A stretch of DNA of 11,269 nucleotides, taken from Phenylobacterium sp. Its GTDB lineage: Bacteria; Pseudomonadota; Alphaproteobacteria; Caulobacterales; Caulobacteraceae. The stretch lies in contig JAQGIJ010000117.1 in NCBI GenBank assembly GCA_028291285.1, positions 1 through 11,269 of the forward strand, written 5' to 3'. Positions 1 to 6,906 of this stretch are shown here, one piece after another; positions within the stretch are counted from its first letter, which is position 1; the number at the start of each line of letters is the position of its first letter. A program made the position numbers and the translations under genes. The notes beneath the pieces were generated by a model that had not been told where the DNA came from, did not search any database, and saw only the letters and a program-made list of their open reading frames with translations.

Positions 1-46
1 TCGCGATCGAGAAGCGCTTCTGATGACGGCGGGGGGCTTTGGTTGA
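1..46 (+). CDS. 3' end of an upstream gene (partial, frame uncertain)
   Basis: Only the last codons of an upstream plus-strand gene can be here. Two frames end before the deacetylase. One finishes with residues AIEKRF and a TGA at 21-23. The other finishes with LLMTAGGFG and a TGA at 44-46, which overlaps the deacetylase ATG as TGATG, an arrangement typical of translational coupling. I cannot choose between them from so few residues. In XrtA-type clusters the gene before the deacetylase is often a secretion-ATPase-like AAA protein (TIGR03015 type), so that is the natural guess, but nothing in the visible residues proves it. Confidence 0.3.
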   Translation, partial: RDREALLMTAGGFG

Positions 47-936
47 TGGCGGCGACGCAAGATCCGATCACCAACGCCCTCTCGGTGGACGTCGAGGACT
101 ACTATCAGGTGCAGGCGCTCGCCGGCGTCTATCCGCAGCCGGACTGGGAGCGCTGCGAGTCCCGCGTCGAACGCAACACCGAGGCGATCCTCCAGACCTT
201 CGACGACGCGGGCGTGAAGGGCACCTTCTTCACCCTCGGCTGGATCGCCGAGCGCCATCGCGACCTGGTCCGGCGGATCGTCGCGGCGGGCCACGAGCTG
301 GCGAGCCACGGCTACTGCCACGCCCGGGTCGACAGCCAGACGCCGGAGCTGTTCCGCGCCGACGTCCGCAAGAGCCGCGCGATCCTGGAGGACCTCTCGG
401 GCGTGCAGGTGCGGGGCTACCGCGCCGCCACCTTCAGCGTCGGGCCGCAGACGCCCTGGGCCTGGCGGGTGCTGGAGGAGGAAGGCTACGCCTACAGCTC
501 GAGCGTCTATCCGGTGGTGCGCGACTACTACGGCTTCCCCGACGCGCCGCGCAGCGCCTACCGCCCGCCGGGCGCCGAGACCCTGACGGAGATCCCGATC
601 TCGACAGTGCGGCTCGCCAACCGCAACTGGCCGTGCGGCGGCGGCGGCTACTTCCGGCTGCTGCCCTATGCCGCCTCGCGGGCGGCGATCGCCCGGGTGA
701 ACCGCGTCGATCGCCTGCCGGCCGTCTTCTACATTCATCCGTGGGAGCTGGACGCCGGCCAGCCGCGTCCGCCGAACGTGCCGCTGAAGTCGCGGGTGCG
801 GCACTACCTGAACCTGGGCAAGACCCGCGAGCGCCTGGCGCGCCTGACCCGGGCGTTCCGATGGGACCGCATGGACCGTGTCTTCGAGGTCGAAGCGGCG
901 CCCGCCCTCAAATCCGCAGCGGGAGCCGCAAGATGA
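46..936 (+). CDS. XrtA-type polysaccharide deacetylase (NodB/CE4 domain, DUF3473)
   Basis: A predicted 296-residue carbohydrate esterase family 4 enzyme that would remove N-acetyl (or O-acetyl) groups from the cluster's polysaccharide. The N-terminus carries the SVDVEDYY signature (D15, E17, D18). The metal-binding motif ASHGYCH follows (H88, H92), then GYRAATFS (R126) and the C-terminal IHPWELD (H231, W233, E234), which is characteristic of the DUF3473 extension. The metal motif is the ASHGYxH variant, as in the XrtA deacetylase family TIGR03006, rather than the classic HxxxH of chitin deacetylases. No signal peptide or membrane segment is visible, so a cytoplasmic or unconventional location is likely. 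I chose ATG at 46; the TTG directly before it would add one residue. The stop overlaps the next gene's start as ATGA, so the two are probably co-translated. Family assignment is strong; the substrate is unknown. Confidence 0.93.
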   Translation: MAATQDPITNALSVDVEDYYQVQALAGVYPQPDWERCESRVERNTEAILQTFDDAGVKGTFFTLGWIAERHRDLVRRIVAAGHELASHGYCHARVDSQTPELFRADVRKSRAILEDLSGVQVRGYRAATFSVGPQTPWAWRVLEEEGYAYSSSVYPVVRDYYGFPDAPRSAYRPPGAETLTEIPISTVRLANRNWPCGGGGYFRLLPYAASRAAIARVNRVDRLPAVFYIHPWELDAGQPRPPNVPLKSRVRHYLNLGKTRERLARLTRAFRWDRMDRVFEVEAAPALKSAAGAAR

Positions 937-1943
937 CCGGTCCGATCTCCTCCGACTGGGACGACTTCGTCCGCCGCCACCCCGCCGGCAGCTTCTTCCA
1001 CCTGGAAGCCTGGCGAGACGTGGCCCAGGAGGTCTTCGGCCACCGCAGCTACCAGCTGCAGGCCCGCCGCCACGGCGCGATCTCCGGCGTGCTGCCCCTG
1101 GTGGAGCTGCGCAGCCGGCTGTTCGGGCACGCCCTGATCGCCAACGGCTTCTGCGTCGGCGGCGGCCCGATCGCCGCCGACCCGGACTCGCTCGACGACC
1201 TCCTCGACCAGGCCGAGCACCTCGGCCGCAAGCTCGGCGTCGACTACATCGAGCTTCGCGACACGCCGAGCGCCGCCGCGGGCTGGGCCGCCAAGGCCGA
1301 CCTCTACGCCGGCTTCGAGGGCCCGATCGCGCCGGCGGAGGAGGACAACCTCAAGCAGATCCCGCGCAAGCAGCGGGCGGTGGTGCGCAAGGCGCTGGAC
1401 CGCGACCTGACCAGCCGGGTGGAAACCACCGTCGAGGCCTTCTTCCCGCTCTACGCGCGGACCATGCGCGACCACGGCACGCCGGCCCTGCCGCGGCGCT
1501 ATTTCGAACGGCTGCTGAAGGCGTTCGGCTCCGACTGCGAGGTGCTCACCGTCTATGCGGGCGGCCGGCCGATCGCCAGCGTCCTGAGCTACTTCTACGA
1601 GGACCGCGTGCTTCCCTACTACACCGGCAGCCATCCGGACGCGCGGGCCACCGGCGCCAACGACCTGATGTACTGGGCGCTCATGCGCCGCGCCGTCGAC
1701 CGCGGTTGCGCGGTGTTCGACTTCGGCCGCAGCAAGGTCGGCACCGGGCCGTTCAGCTTCAAGCGCAACTGGGGCTTCGAGCCGCGGCCGATCACCCATC
1801 AGTACCGGCTGCTGGGCAAGGACGAACTGCCGAACGTCAACCCGACCAATCCGCGCTACGGCGCCCTGATCCAGCTGTGGCGCCGCCTGCCGGTGCCGGT
1901 GGCGAACACCCTCTCGCCGATGCTAAGCCGCAGCCTCGGCTGA
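933..1943 (+). CDS. FemAB-like XrtA/PEP-CTERM-associated protein (GNAT fold)
   Basis: A 336-residue protein resembling the FemAB family associated with XrtA clusters (TIGR03019). Classic FemA/FemB proteins transfer amino acids from aminoacyl-tRNA to peptidoglycan precursors. The role in exosortase clusters is not established, and a transfer onto a glycan or lipid-linked intermediate is only inference. Visible landmarks are SFFHLEAW (20-27), the basic stretch PRKQRAVVRKA (144-154), and the conserved C-terminal block FDFGRSK (262-268) followed by FKRNWGFEP (from about 276), which fits the second GNAT-like subdomain. There is no signal peptide or membrane helix. Start: ATG 933 overlaps the deacetylase stop (ATGA) and has a GGGAG seven bases upstream. 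Its last 21 bases overlap the end of the opposing glycosyltransferase gene. An acyltransferase role cannot be excluded. Confidence 0.9.
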   Translation: MTGPISSDWDDFVRRHPAGSFFHLEAWRDVAQEVFGHRSYQLQARRHGAISGVLPLVELRSRLFGHALIANGFCVGGGPIAADPDSLDDLLDQAEHLGRKLGVDYIELRDTPSAAAGWAAKADLYAGFEGPIAPAEEDNLKQIPRKQRAVVRKALDRDLTSRVETTVEAFFPLYARTMRDHGTPALPRRYFERLLKAFGSDCEVLTVYAGGRPIASVLSYFYEDRVLPYYTGSHPDARATGANDLMYWALMRRAVDRGCAVFDFGRSKVGTGPFSFKRNWGFEPRPITHQYRLLGKDELPNVNPTNPRYGALIQLWRRLPVPVANTLSPMLSRSLG

Positions 1944-3140
1944 GGCCGTCCGGCCGCCCTCGGCGAGCAGCCGGTCCAGCGCGCTGAGCTGAGCCGCCCA
2001 CTGATGGTGGCCGAGCACGAAGCGCCGCGCGGAGGCCCCCAGCCGCTCGGGCGCGCGCCCGGTCAGCACGTCGCCCACCGCTTCGGCGAAGGCCGCCGCG
2101 CCGGCTCCCACCAGAACGTCTCGGCCCACGGCGGCGTCGATCCCGTCGAGCGCCTCCGGCGTGGCGACCACCGGGCGGGCCGCGGCCATGCCCTCCAGCA
2201 CCTTGTTCTGCACGCCGCGGGCGATGCGCAGCGGGGCCACCACCACCGCCGCCTGGGCGAGGTAGGGCCGCACGTCCGGCACTGCGCCGGTGACCTCCAC
2301 GCCGGCCAGGGCCGCCAGCGCGCGGACGCCCGGCGCCGGCGCGGCTCCGACGATGCGGAACAGCGCGTCGGGACGCCGCGTGCGCACCCTCGGCAGGATC
2401 TCGCGGGCGAACCACTGGGCGGCGTCGATGTTCGGCTGGTAGTCCATCCGCCCGCAGAGCACGATGCTGCGCCCGTCGCCGCGGCCGGCGGAGGCGGCGA
2501 AATAGTCCACGTCGACGCCGTTCGGGATCACGCTCAGCTTGTGCGCGCCGGCCGGCAGCAGCGCGGCCATCAGCCGCCGTTCCGTCTCGGAGATCAGGAT
2601 CCCGGCGTCGGCCGCGGCCAGCGCGCGGCCTTCGAAGGCGACCAGCCGCCGGAACTCGCGCGCATAGACGGCGCTCAGCGGCGGGCCGGCCTTCGCCGCA
2701 TAGGCCCGCCACTTCTCGGCGTCGGCGTCGACGAAGTCGATGATCAGGCGCGCGCCCGGCGCCGTGCGTCCGACCACGTACTGCGCCATCGCCGAGGAAT
2801 AGACGAAGACGACGTCCGGCCGGACCTCGCTCAGCACCTGGCCGATCCAGCGCGCCAGGCGCGGATGGCGAAAGCGGGCCACGCTGAGCGGCGCGCCGGC
2901 GCCCAGCCCGCCCAGCATGTTCAGGCCACGCCGCGCCCGCCCGAGGGGCGCCAAGCAGACCTCGCGGCAGGGGACGCCGGACAGCTCGATGCGGTGGAGG
3001 TCCGCCGGATCGTCGACGCCCGCGCCCAGCCAGACGTCGTGCCGCGCGGCGAGGTGCTTGAGGATGTGGAAGGCGCGGATCTTGTCGCCCTTGTCCGGCG
3101 GAAACGGGACCCGGTGCGCCAGGAACAGGATCTTCGACAT
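1923..3140 (-). CDS. TIGR03087-type XrtA-system GT4 glycosyltransferase
   Basis: A 405-residue GT-B fold glycosyltransferase predicted to add a sugar to the lipid-linked repeat unit in the cytoplasm. It begins MSKILFLAHRVPFPPDKGDK, the typical opening of the TIGR03087 family found almost only with exosortase A. An acidic FVDADAEKW segment lies near residue 135, and the nucleotide-sugar-binding half has GVQNKVLE (309-316) followed by GMAAARPVVAT. In most GT4 enzymes this region has an E-x7-E pair. Here E316 is the second Glu, and the first position is part of APLRIARG, so only one Glu is obvious, which I believe is normal for this family. I chose ATG 3140 because it gives the family N-terminus; a TTG at 3167 would add nine unlikely residues. 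The gene runs opposite to its neighbours, is divergent from the amidotransferase gene, and its TAG stop lies inside the FemAB gene. Confidence 0.9.
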   Translation of the reverse strand: MSKILFLAHRVPFPPDKGDKIRAFHILKHLAARHDVWLGAGVDDPADLHRIELSGVPCREVCLAPLGRARRGLNMLGGLGAGAPLSVARFRHPRLARWIGQVLSEVRPDVVFVYSSAMAQYVVGRTAPGARLIIDFVDADAEKWRAYAAKAGPPLSAVYAREFRRLVAFEGRALAAADAGILISETERRLMAALLPAGAHKLSVIPNGVDVDYFAASAGRGDGRSIVLCGRMDYQPNIDAAQWFAREILPRVRTRRPDALFRIVGAAPAPGVRALAALAGVEVTGAVPDVRPYLAQAAVVVAPLRIARGVQNKVLEGMAAARPVVATPEALDGIDAAVGRDVLVGAGAAAFAEAVGDVLTGRAPERLGASARRFVLGHHQWAAQLSALDRLLAEGGRTASAEAAA

Positions 3141-3236
3141 TCGACCTGGCTCTCCGCCATTCGACAATGCCGGGGGTGCGGGCCCCTCTGCAAAGTCGCC
3201 TCAGATCCACCTACGCCGGGATCATCAGGAGCGAAC
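3141..3236. promoter_or_regulatory. divergent intergenic region between glycosyltransferase and amidotransferase genes
   Basis: These 96 bases separate two start codons that face away from each other, so both promoters should lie in or near here. I could not identify a convincing -35/-10 pair or a sigma-54 type GG/GC element by eye. A G-rich/C-rich stretch (about 3171-3187) could form a short weak stem. The role is inferred from gene orientation only. Confidence 0.5.
3227..3231 (+). promoter_or_regulatory. ribosome binding site of the amidotransferase gene
   Basis: AGGAG lies five bases before ATG 3237. It supports that start over the long in-frame upstream extension, which is open back to about 2004 only because it runs antisense through the glycosyltransferase gene. 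Confidence 0.75.
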
Positions 3237-5177
3237 ATGTGCGGGCTGGCCGGGCTCTTCGACATCAAAGGATTGAGGGCCTTCGATCCGGCGCTGCTGC
3301 AACGCATGACCGACGCCATCGCCCACCGCGGGCCGGACGGCTCGGGCCATCACCTCGAGCCCGGCCTGGGCCTGGGCTTCCGGCGCCTGGCGATCATCGA
3401 CCTGAGCGGCGGCGCCCAGCCGATGCAGACCGCCGACCGCATGCTGACGATCGTCTTCAACGGCGAGATCTATAACTTCCAGGAGCTTCGCGCCGAGCTC
3501 GAGGCCAAGGGGGCCCGCTTCCGCACGCACAGCGACACCGAGGTGCTGCTGCACGGCTGGCGCCAGTGGGGCGAGCGCCTGTTGCCGAGGCTGAACGGGA
3601 TGTTCGCCTTCGCACTGTGGGACGTGCGCGAGCAGACCCTGGTGCTGGCCCGCGACCGGTTCGGCAAAAAGCCCCTGCACTACGCGCCGCTCGACGACGG
3701 CGCCCTGGTGTTCGGCTCGGAGATCAAGTCCCTGCTCCTGGCGCCCGGCGTCAGCCGCGCCACCGACCCGCAGGCGGTCGCCGACTTCTTCGCCTACGGC
3801 TACGTGCCGGATCCGAAGACGATCTACCGGGCGATCCGCAAGCTTCCGCCCGCCCACCTGCTGGTGGCCCGGCGCGGCTGTCCGCTTGAGCTGCGGCCCT
3901 ACTGGTCGCTGCTCGACGCCGTCGCGAGCCCCGCGGACGCGACGCCCGAGGCGTTGATCGACCGCCTTGGCGCGGCGGTCCGCCGCCGGCTGGTCGCCGA
4001 CGTGCCACTGGGCGCACTGCTCTCGGGCGGCGTCGACTCCAGCGCCATCGTGGCGCTGATGTCGGAGGCGGGCGGCGGGGCGCGGACCTTCTCGATCGCG
4101 TTTGGCGAGCGCGATTTCGACGAGTCCGCCTACGCCCGCCTGGTCGCGGAGCGCTATGGCGCCAGCCAGGACCTGCGCCAGCTCAGCGCGGATGACTTCA
4201 GCCTCATCCCGCGCCTTCCGGAGATCTACGACGAGCCGTTCGGCGACGTCTCGGCCATCCCCACCTTCGCGGTCTGCGCCCAGGCCCGGGCCTCGGTGAC
4301 CGTGGCGCTCAGCGGCGACGGCGGCGACGAGGCGCTGGCGGGTTACCGCCGCTACCGCTTCCACTGGCTCGAGGAGCGCGCCCGCAGCTGCCTGCCGGCC
4401 GCGCTTCGCCGCCCGGCGTTCGGCGCCCTGGCCGGGGCCTATCCGCGCGCGGCCTGGCTGCCGCGGCCGCTGCGCGCCGCCACCACTTTCCGCGAGCTCT
4501 CCCTCGATCCGGCGGACGCCTATGCGCGCATGGTCTGTGCCCTGCCGGACGAGACCCGCGCGGCGCTGTTCAGCCCGGACTTCCACCGCGCGCTGGCCGG
4601 CTATGATCCGGGCGACATCGTGCGCGGCCACTTCAACGCCGACGCCCCGCTCGATCCGCTGCAGCGGGCGCAATACGCCGACGTGATGACCTATCTGCCC
4701 GGCGACATCCTCACCAAGGTCGACCGCGCGAGCATGGCCAATTCCCTTGAGCTGCGCTCGCCGATGCTCGACCCGGACTTCTTCGCCTGGTCCTTCAGCC
4801 TGCCCGCGCAGGCCAAGCTGTCGCGCAAGCGCGGCGGCAAGGCGCTCCTGAAGCAGGCGCTGGAGCCCAGGCTGCCGAACAGCCTGCTCTATCGGCCGAA
4901 GCAGGGGTTCACGGTGCCGCTGGCGCGCTGGTTTCGCGGGCCGCTGCGCGAGGAGGTCCTCGCGCTCGCCGACAGCTCAGCCCTGGCCACCGACGGGGCG
5001 CTCGACGCCGACACCGTGCGGCGCATGGCGAAGGCTCACGTGAGCGGACTGCAGGACAATTCGAAGGCGCTGTGGCTCGTCTGGGTGTTCAACGCCTTCC
5101 TGGCGCACCGGACGGCGGACCCGATCAGAGAAAGTGCAGCGCCGCGGCCACGACAGCCCATGCCAGCGCTGCCATGA
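3237..5177 (+). CDS. XrtA/PEP-CTERM system amidotransferase (asparagine synthase-like)
   Basis: A 646-residue class II glutamine amidotransferase of the asparagine synthetase B type, close to the XrtA-associated family TIGR03108. The N-terminal glutaminase starts with Cys2 (MCGLAGLFD), exposed once Met is removed, and continues with AHRGPDG, FNGEIYN and SDTEVLL. The C-terminal ATP-pyrophosphatase domain carries the PP-loop SGGVDSS (263-269), then SGDGGDEALAGY and DILTKVDRASMANSLE. Family chemistry is glutamine-dependent amidation of a carboxylate through an adenylated intermediate. In polysaccharide clusters the acceptor is probably a sugar acid or an amino acid substituent rather than free aspartate, which is inference. 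The protein is soluble, and all key residues are present. Start ATG 3237 is fixed by Cys2 and a good AGGAG. The last 53 bases overlap the opposing small membrane protein gene, and the final 20 or so residues (Pro/Arg/Ala-rich) look unconserved. Confidence 0.93.
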   Translation: MCGLAGLFDIKGLRAFDPALLQRMTDAIAHRGPDGSGHHLEPGLGLGFRRLAIIDLSGGAQPMQTADRMLTIVFNGEIYNFQELRAELEAKGARFRTHSDTEVLLHGWRQWGERLLPRLNGMFAFALWDVREQTLVLARDRFGKKPLHYAPLDDGALVFGSEIKSLLLAPGVSRATDPQAVADFFAYGYVPDPKTIYRAIRKLPPAHLLVARRGCPLELRPYWSLLDAVASPADATPEALIDRLGAAVRRRLVADVPLGALLSGGVDSSAIVALMSEAGGGARTFSIAFGERDFDESAYARLVAERYGASQDLRQLSADDFSLIPRLPEIYDEPFGDVSAIPTFAVCAQARASVTVALSGDGGDEALAGYRRYRFHWLEERARSCLPAALRRPAFGALAGAYPRAAWLPRPLRAATTFRELSLDPADAYARMVCALPDETRAALFSPDFHRALAGYDPGDIVRGHFNADAPLDPLQRAQYADVMTYLPGDILTKVDRASMANSLELRSPMLDPDFFAWSFSLPAQAKLSRKRGGKALLKQALEPRLPNSLLYRPKQGFTVPLARWFRGPLREEVLALADSSALATDGALDADTVRRMAKAHVSGLQDNSKALWLVWVFNAFLAHRTADPIRESAAPRPRQPMPALP

Positions 5178-5373
5178 CCGCCCAGATCAGCAGGCTCACC
5201 CCCAGCGGAAGGGGATCGCTGTTGCGACCGCGCCGTTGGTTCGCCTCGGGCAAGGCGGCGGCATCGTCGTCGTCGTCGTTTTCGACAAGGCGCAAGGTTG
5301 CACGCTGAACCACAGGCTTGCCCCTCGCCACCATCGCCGGACCCGGTGGGAATCTAGACTGATTCGAATTCAC
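5125..5373 (-). CDS. small single-span membrane protein, unrecognised
   Basis: I do not recognise this protein. From GTG 5373 it is 82 residues. The N-terminal half is polar, with a run of five Asp (33-37) after LRLVEN, then a basic patch NQRRGRN (45-51), then one hydrophobic helix from about 57 to 79 that nearly reaches the C-terminus (HFL). The basic residues just before the helix suggest the N-terminal half stays in the cytoplasm, like a tail-anchored protein. GTG 5373 was chosen because GAAGG sits seven bases upstream; ATG 5334 (69 residues) lacks a clear site, and GTG 5433 would be longest. It lies 60 bp downstream of the glycosyltransferase gene on the same strand, so it is probably co-transcribed, and its end overlaps the amidotransferase gene by 53 bp. 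The coherent charge/helix pattern argues that it is real, but chance cannot be excluded. Confidence 0.6.
   Translation of the reverse strand: MNSNQSRFPPGPAMVARGKPVVQRATLRLVENDDDDDAAALPEANQRRGRNSDPLPLGVSLLIWAVMAALAWAVVAAALHFL
5264..5278. repeat. short TCG trinucleotide repeat
   Basis: Five tandem TCG units, read on the minus strand as Asp codons (four GAC and one GAT) in the small membrane protein. The tract is short but could vary by whole codons through slippage without changing frame. Confidence 0.6.
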
Positions 5374-5380
5374 ATCGCCG

Positions 5381-5385
5381 CCTTC
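5381..5385 (-). promoter_or_regulatory. likely ribosome binding site of the small membrane protein
   Basis: On the minus strand GAAGG stands seven bases before GTG 5373. It is the best Shine-Dalgarno match near any candidate start of this gene and decided the start chosen. Confidence 0.45.
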
Positions 5386-5433
5386 GCCGCCTCTAGCTGC
5401 GCAGTGCCGTGGCGCCGGTGTGCTAACGGCCAC

Positions 5434-6684
5434 TCAGATCGCGCGTTCCAAGGCCGCCGTCAGATGTCGCTGCGCGCCGCGCACGTTTTCGACAGAATGA
5501 CGATGTTCGTAGCCCGACCGGGCCACGGCGTCAAACAACGCCCGGTTCGCCGCCGCCACCTGCGCCCACCCGAAGTCCTCCGCATAGCGCCGCGTCGCGT
5601 CGCGGCTGGGCGGCGCCTGGCGCAGGCGATCGAGCGCCCTGGCCAGGGCGTCGGGGGTCCGCATCCGCACCAGCAGGCCGGCCGCGCGCGAGCGCACGAC
5701 CTCGGCCGCGCCGTTCACGTCGGTGGCGACGACCGGGGTCCCGCAGGCCATGGATTCGAGCAGCACATTGGCCCAGCCCTCCCGATCCGACGCCAGCACC
5801 ATGGCGTCGGCGGCGTTGTAGAGGCTCGGCAGCTCGGCATGCGGCACGTCGCCCAGGAAGCGGACGCGCTCGGCGACGCCTAGCCGCCGCGCCAGGTGCT
5901 GCAGCTCCGCCCGCAGCGGGCCGTCGCCGGCGATCAGCAGGGTGCAGTCCGGCCAGCGACGCAGGGCCTCGATCGTCAGCGCATGTCCCTTGCGCGGAAT
6001 GAGGCTGCCGACCGACAGGACCACGAAGCCGGCGAGGTCGAGCGCTGCGCGGGCGGCGACGCGGTCGCCCGGCCTGAAGAGCTCGAGGTTGACCCCATTG
6101 CGCAGCACCATCGTGCGCTCTTCTGGAGCGCCCAGGGCGATCAGCCGCCGCCGAAGATCGTCGCATACCGCCAGGTTGGCGCTCGCCTCCTGCGCGGCCC
6201 AGACGATCTGCGCGCGCGCGCCGGCGTCGTTCGGGACCAGGGTGAGGTCGGTGCCGCGCCCGGTGATCACGACCGGCAGGCGAAGTTTCTGGCCCAGCAG
6301 CGCGGCTGCGACCCCGTCCGGATAGAAATAGTGCGCGTCGATCAGGTCAAAGGCCTTGCCCTGCGCCTGCAGCCGCCGGGCGGCGCGCAGGGCCGAGTGG
6401 TAGAGGAAGCCCGGCGTCCAGCCGCTCCCCACCTTCGGGATCACAAGATAGCGGGGATGCCAGACCTCCACGCCGTTGCGGACCTCGTGCTTCGGCGCGC
6501 GGGCGAAAGCCGCATAGCGGCCGAACCGCGGATGTGCGCTCGGGAAATAGGGCACGGGGGCGATGACCGTCGCCTCCAGCCCGCCCAGGGCGAGGGTCTC
6601 CAGCAGGCGGTTTTCGACGAACACCCCATGATTTGGCTGGGTGGCGTTGGGATAGAGGGTCGAGAAGACCAGAACACGAGCCAT
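5434..6684 (-). CDS. GT4 family glycosyltransferase
   Basis: A 416-residue GT-B glycosyltransferase with both Rossmann halves. The N-terminal half opens with MARVLVFSTLYPNATQPNHG and the acceptor-side motif GVFVENR (20-26), and has DLIDAHYFYPDG and GRGTDL further in. The C-terminal half has LSVGSLIPRKGH and AGDGPL, then the donor-binding pair E302-x7-E310 (EGWANVLLE) leading into SMACGTPVVAT. This is a retaining GT4 arrangement, expected to use a nucleotide sugar in the cytoplasm to extend the lipid-linked glycan; the sugar cannot be named. ATG 6684 was chosen because GGAGA lies five bases upstream and it gives the family N-terminus; the open frame continues 36 codons further without likely protein character. 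It is divergent from the glycosylphosphotransferase gene, and a perfect inverted repeat sits 19 bases upstream of its start. Confidence 0.92.
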   Translation of the reverse strand: MARVLVFSTLYPNATQPNHGVFVENRLLETLALGGLEATVIAPVPYFPSAHPRFGRYAAFARAPKHEVRNGVEVWHPRYLVIPKVGSGWTPGFLYHSALRAARRLQAQGKAFDLIDAHYFYPDGVAAALLGQKLRLPVVITGRGTDLTLVPNDAGARAQIVWAAQEASANLAVCDDLRRRLIALGAPEERTMVLRNGVNLELFRPGDRVAARAALDLAGFVVLSVGSLIPRKGHALTIEALRRWPDCTLLIAGDGPLRAELQHLARRLGVAERVRFLGDVPHAELPSLYNAADAMVLASDREGWANVLLESMACGTPVVATDVNGAAEVVRSRAAGLLVRMRTPDALARALDRLRQAPPSRDATRRYAEDFGWAQVAAANRALFDAVARSGYEHRHSVENVRGAQRHLTAALERAI

Positions 6685-6703
6685 CCCATTCTCCGTCAGG
6701 ACA

Positions 6704-6722
6704 GCGGCCGAGCCTCGGCCGC
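6704..6722. repeat. perfect 9 bp inverted repeat, possible operator or leader hairpin
   Basis: GCGGCCGAG, a single C, then CTCGGCCGC: nine perfect base pairs around one central base. It sits in the leader of the minus-strand glycosyltransferase gene, nine bases upstream of its ribosome binding site. A dyad operator for a dimeric regulator is the likeliest reading, because the one-base spacing leaves little room for an RNA loop unless the inner pairs open. No run of T follows, so it is not a typical terminator. Confidence 0.6.
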
Positions 6723-6901
6723 CTGGGCCTACTCTCGGGGCGGATCTCGCCCGCGACGTTATCGGATGTTGGGGCGGGCTGCCCGGCGCCACGACGTGAT
6801 CAGCAATCAGAACCGATGATCATTCGATAGAGCGAGCCCTGTCGAGATCGTGGCCATTTTGAGGCGAAAGATCGGCCTGCCTTTGAGGTCGCCCGAGCGC
6901 C

Positions 6902-6906
6902 GGGAG
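6902..6906 (+). promoter_or_regulatory. ribosome binding site deciding the start of the glycosylphosphotransferase
   Basis: GGGAG lies six bases before GTG 6913. The alternative GTG at 6850 has no comparable site. Together with the family-like N-terminus VKLFGHYIAR, this favours translation from 6913. Confidence 0.65.

Noticed and set aside
39..932. Plus-strand open frame running through the deacetylase and in frame into the FemAB gene
   Set aside because: The upstream part is Arg/Pro/Gly-rich shadow translation of the deacetylase; only the portion from ATG 933 has protein-like character.
3171..3187. G-run followed by C-run as a possible terminator
   Set aside because: The stem is only four or five pairs, there is no T tract, and it lies between divergent starts, where no transcript should end.
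2004..3236. Upstream in-frame extension of the amidotransferase
   Set aside because: It is antisense to the TIGR03087-type glycosyltransferase, and the enzyme requires Cys2 after the start at 3237.
3225..4673. Long minus-strand frame of 482 codons opposite the amidotransferase
   Set aside because: Its translation is Arg/Ala/Gly/Gln-rich with no domain motif, as expected for antisense frames in GC-rich genes.
6858..6888. Two TTTGAGG copies 24 bases apart as a regulator site
   Set aside because: Seven-base direct repeats this close can arise by chance, and no known consensus was recognised; noted only within the intergenic entry.
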